From NCBI GenBank assembly GCA_007280935.1, contig QYQK01000002.1:1-34605 (forward strand): a stretch of DNA of 34,605 bases, in the 5' to 3' direction. The translations under genes and the position numbers were made by a program. Below the pieces are notes generated by a model. The model saw only the letters and a program-made list of their open reading frames with translations, was not told where the DNA came from and searched no databases. This stretch comes from Opitutales bacterium (GTDB lineage: Bacteria; Verrucomicrobiota; Verrucomicrobiia; Opitutales; UBA953). Within the stretch, counting starts at the first letter, position 1, and the number at the start of each line of letters is the position of its first letter. Of the stretch, positions 32,783-34,605 are shown one piece after another.

Positions 32783-34087
32783 TTACTTCCCTAAATACTT
32801 CATCACAGCTTTCACCATCCCGTCTCGCGCCGTCGGCGAATGGCTATGGCCACTGGGGATGTCGTTATAAATCTCCTTGGGGATGGTGAGCTGATTATAA
32901 GCTGCATAGACGCTGGTGGGCGGGCAAGTGGCGTCGATGAACCCGACAGTGAAGAAACAGCCGGCGGCTTTGGTGCGGGTCGCGAAATTCATACAATCGA
33001 TATAACGATAAGTCTCCAATACGCTCATGTCGGGCTTGCCATCGACCACAGACACGATCTTAGGCCAACCTGCGATGCGATTCACGAGCATACCGCTATG
33101 ATCGCAGCCCGCCGGGACGCCGGCGGCGAAGAAGGTGACACGCGCGTCAAGTCCGGCCGCGGCAATCGCCTGATAACCGCCCTGACTTGCACCGAAGACG
33201 ATCACATGCTGGCCGTCCCATTCCGGCTGAGCGGTCAGCACGTCGATGGCACGCACGAGACGCAGCATCATGCCTGTGAAATAAGCCTTCTCGCGGTCGT
33301 TCTTGTTCTCATAGCGATAGTCCTTCATGGCACCGACTTTGAGATCGGCATAATATTTCGGTGGCAGGCCATTCTGGATCCCGTGCGCATTCATATCCAT
33401 GGCGATGAACTCTTTGCTCGCCCAACTCGACGACCCGCCTAACGAGCTATCGCTCACGCCGGCGCCATGGACGGTCAGGATGATCGGCAAGCTCTTCGGC
33501 TTAGCACCCGTCGGCTTGGCCATATAACCCGAAATCTGCAGACCAAGGGCGGGCGCCGTCACATCAAACGAATCCACGCCCTTCACCGGCGATTTCACGG
33601 GCGTCAATTGAGGGGCAACCGGAATCGTGGCGAGTTTGGCTTTCATGCTCGCCCAAAAGGCGTCGAAGTCCTCTGGCACAGGCAAACTGCGCTTAATCTC
33701 CGTCGGATCAACGGCGGCACCTGCCAAGCCGGTAATCGGCGCGACCTTGGCTTTCGCGTTCGCGCGATAGGTGACCTTGACCTGCACGAACCCCGGCTCA
33801 TTCAGGATGCCGGTCGCGACCGCCTTGCCGTCCGCAAGTTCCGCCTGCCCCTTCTGCTCGGTGGGTAGACCATCTTTGACGACAACCCAATCGACGAGTC
33901 CCACGGCTGGTTTAGCGCTATCGGTGACTTTGATATTAAAGATGACTTTTTCGCCTTGGTGATAGATCGCATCCGCGCGTTCGGCCCGGACCGAGATGGC
34001 AACCGGCGTTACTGGAGGCGTCAGCTTGGTTTGAGCATAAAGCGGCTGCAAAAGCAGCGCAGCCAGGGGTAAGAGGCAGCGGGTCAT
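32783..34087 (-). CDS. Secreted acetylxylan esterase-like hydrolase (CE7 / AXE1-type)
   Basis: 434 residues with a signal peptide (MTRCLLPLAALLLQPLYAQ). Residues of about 25-120 look like an Ig-like beta domain (VAISVRAERADAIYHQGEKVIF, then YRANAKAKV). The alpha/beta hydrolase domain follows: LPIILTVHGAGVSDSS, FIAMDMNAHGIQNGLPP, the nucleophile elbow VIVFGASQGGYQAIAAAG with the catalytic Ser near 300, acid Asp in GFIDATCPPTSVYAAYNQL, and catalytic His in IPSGHSHSP. The order and the DATCPPTSVYAAYN segment match the acetylxylan esterase/cephalosporin-C deacetylase family. It probably removes acetyl esters from polysaccharide in the periplasm. It lies between a sulfatase and an oxidoreductase on the same strand. 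Confidence 0.88.
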   Translation of the reverse strand: MTRCLLPLAALLLQPLYAQTKLTPPVTPVAISVRAERADAIYHQGEKVIFNIKVTDSAKPAVGLVDWVVVKDGLPTEQKGQAELADGKAVATGILNEPGFVQVKVTYRANAKAKVAPITGLAGAAVDPTEIKRSLPVPEDFDAFWASMKAKLATIPVAPQLTPVKSPVKGVDSFDVTAPALGLQISGYMAKPTGAKPKSLPIILTVHGAGVSDSSLGGSSSWASKEFIAMDMNAHGIQNGLPPKYYADLKVGAMKDYRYENKNDREKAYFTGMMLRLVRAIDVLTAQPEWDGQHVIVFGASQGGYQAIAAAGLDARVTFFAAGVPAGCDHSGMLVNRIAGWPKIVSVVDGKPDMSVLETYRYIDCMNFATRTKAAGCFFTVGFIDATCPPTSVYAAYNQLTIPKEIYNDIPSGHSHSPTARDGMVKAVMKYLGK

Positions 34088-34134
34088 GACCCGTACTATC
34101 CTGCAAGGCCTTCTATCGTCAACCTGCTTACGCC

Positions 34135-34605
34135 TTACTTATCCTGATTCTTCGCCTTGGCCTTCGCTTTCTGCTTACCCGTCGGGCTCTTCTTGATAAG
34201 CTCGATATTTACGTCGTTCTTCAAGTCTTCACCCGGCGTACTCCGGCCACGTGCGATAAGCTTCTCCAAGTCGGCCCGCATCGCGGCGACGCGTTCAGGG
34301 AATTGCGCTTCTAAGTTATTTTTCTCCGAGGGATCATCCTTGAGATTATAAAGCTGTACGGGAGGCAGGCCGGCTTCCTCTGCTCCCGGGCGCGGCGAGC
34401 TCCAACCACCCGATCCAGCGCTCAAGCATAATTTCCAGTCGCCGGCCCGGATCGCAAAACTTCCGTTGATCGACTGGCTGATGATTCCGTTGCGGGTAGT
34501 ATCGGAGCTTCCACCCAAAAGCACGGGAAGAAAGCTAATGCTATCTTCTCCTTGGTTCGGAGGTAATTTTGCTCCGGTGATCTCCGCAAAGGTCGCCATG
34601 AAATC
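34135..34605 (-). CDS. Sulfatase, C-terminal part, truncated by window end
   Basis: The frame is open through 34605; 156 residues are visible, starting DFMATFAEITGAKLPP. The block ATFAEITG...GEDSISFLPVLLGG, followed by RNGIISQSINGSFAIRAGDWKLCLS and VQLYNLKDDPSEKNNLE, is the conserved C-terminal end of arylsulfatases. The formylglycine site lies outside the window. The tail is Lys/Ala-rich (TGKQKAKAKAKNQDK). It is upstream of the CE7-like esterase on the same strand, with a 47-base gap. Confidence 0.9.
   Translation of the reverse strand, partial: DFMATFAEITGAKLPPNQGEDSISFLPVLLGGSSDTTRNGIISQSINGSFAIRAGDWKLCLSAGSGGWSSPRPGAEEAGLPPVQLYNLKDDPSEKNNLEAQFPERVAAMRADLEKLIARGRSTPGEDLKNDVNIELIKKSPTGKQKAKAKAKNQDK

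Noticed and set aside
1-34605. tRNA, rRNA, CRISPR array, insertion sequence
   Set aside because: I looked in the intergenic gaps and saw no cloverleaf-like, repeat-spacer or terminal inverted-repeat structure, and no transposase-like protein.

Overview
The window looks like chromosomal DNA of a Verrucomicrobiota or Planctomycetota (PVC-group) bacterium; I favour Verrucomicrobiota. It is GC-rich and codons prefer G or C at the third position. It carries several paralogues of the secreted families that expand in this group: PSD1 proteins (DUF1549/DUF1553), DUF1501 Tat-exported proteins, DUF1080 (3-keto-disaccharide hydrolase-like) proteins, formylglycine sulfatases, a Gfo/Idh/MocA oxidoreductase and a CE7-like esterase. 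A SMUG1-type uracil-DNA glycosylase also fits; this family is known from Opitutaceae. I saw no rRNA, tRNA, CRISPR array, transposase, integrase or phage gene.

Layout. (1) 1-9069, all +: the end of a PSD1 gene, DUF1501, two DUF1080 genes and a strong terminator at 4382-4410, then a heme-bearing PSD1 coupled to a second DUF1501. (2) 9156-10649, -: a sulfatase whose start codon abuts a long hairpin. (3) 10691-15739, housekeeping-like: a methyltransferase resembling mycobacterial Rv2952 and SMUG1 (both -), arginine decarboxylase speA (+), a flavin reductase-like protein (-) and a MenH-like hydrolase (+). (4) 15736-19199, -: a third PSD1/DUF1501 pair of a different subtype, whose PSD1 has an SHD1 domain. 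(5) 19376-22977, +: an Hsp70-like ATPase with a TPR-like C-terminus, overlapping by four bases a short superfamily 1 helicase. (6) 22987-23798, -: a small four-helix membrane protein and a small lipoprotein. (7) 23857-28296: a serine hydrolase (+) and two different sulfatases (-, +). (8) 28312-34605, all -: partial sulfatase, CE7-like esterase, Gfo/Idh/MocA oxidoreductase, and a large protein that fuses a glutamine-amidotransferase-like domain to nine FG-GAP/VCBS calcium-binding-like motifs.

How the genes may work together. Regions 1, 2, 4, 7 and 8 read as an envelope and periplasmic programme for attacking sulfated, acetylated polysaccharide: sulfatases remove sulfate, the esterase removes acetyl groups, and the exported oxidoreductase with the DUF1080 proteins could cleave glycosides through 3-keto intermediates. 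This is inference from family knowledge; no glycoside hydrolase, SusC/D pair or TonB receptor is visible. PSD1/DUF1501 pairs have no firmly established biochemical role.

The best candidate for an undescribed system is the translationally coupled Hsp70-TPR/helicase pair at 19376-22977, preceded by a perfect 19-base palindrome. Its neighbours are not defence genes, so its role is open. Most secreted-protein genes lack a Shine-Dalgarno sequence, and several start in the context CCCC-ATG.

All intergenic gaps are shorter than 300 bases. The larger ones (19200-19375, 26504-26661, 23392-23513, 4361-4468) hold only the sites listed, or nothing I could recognise.
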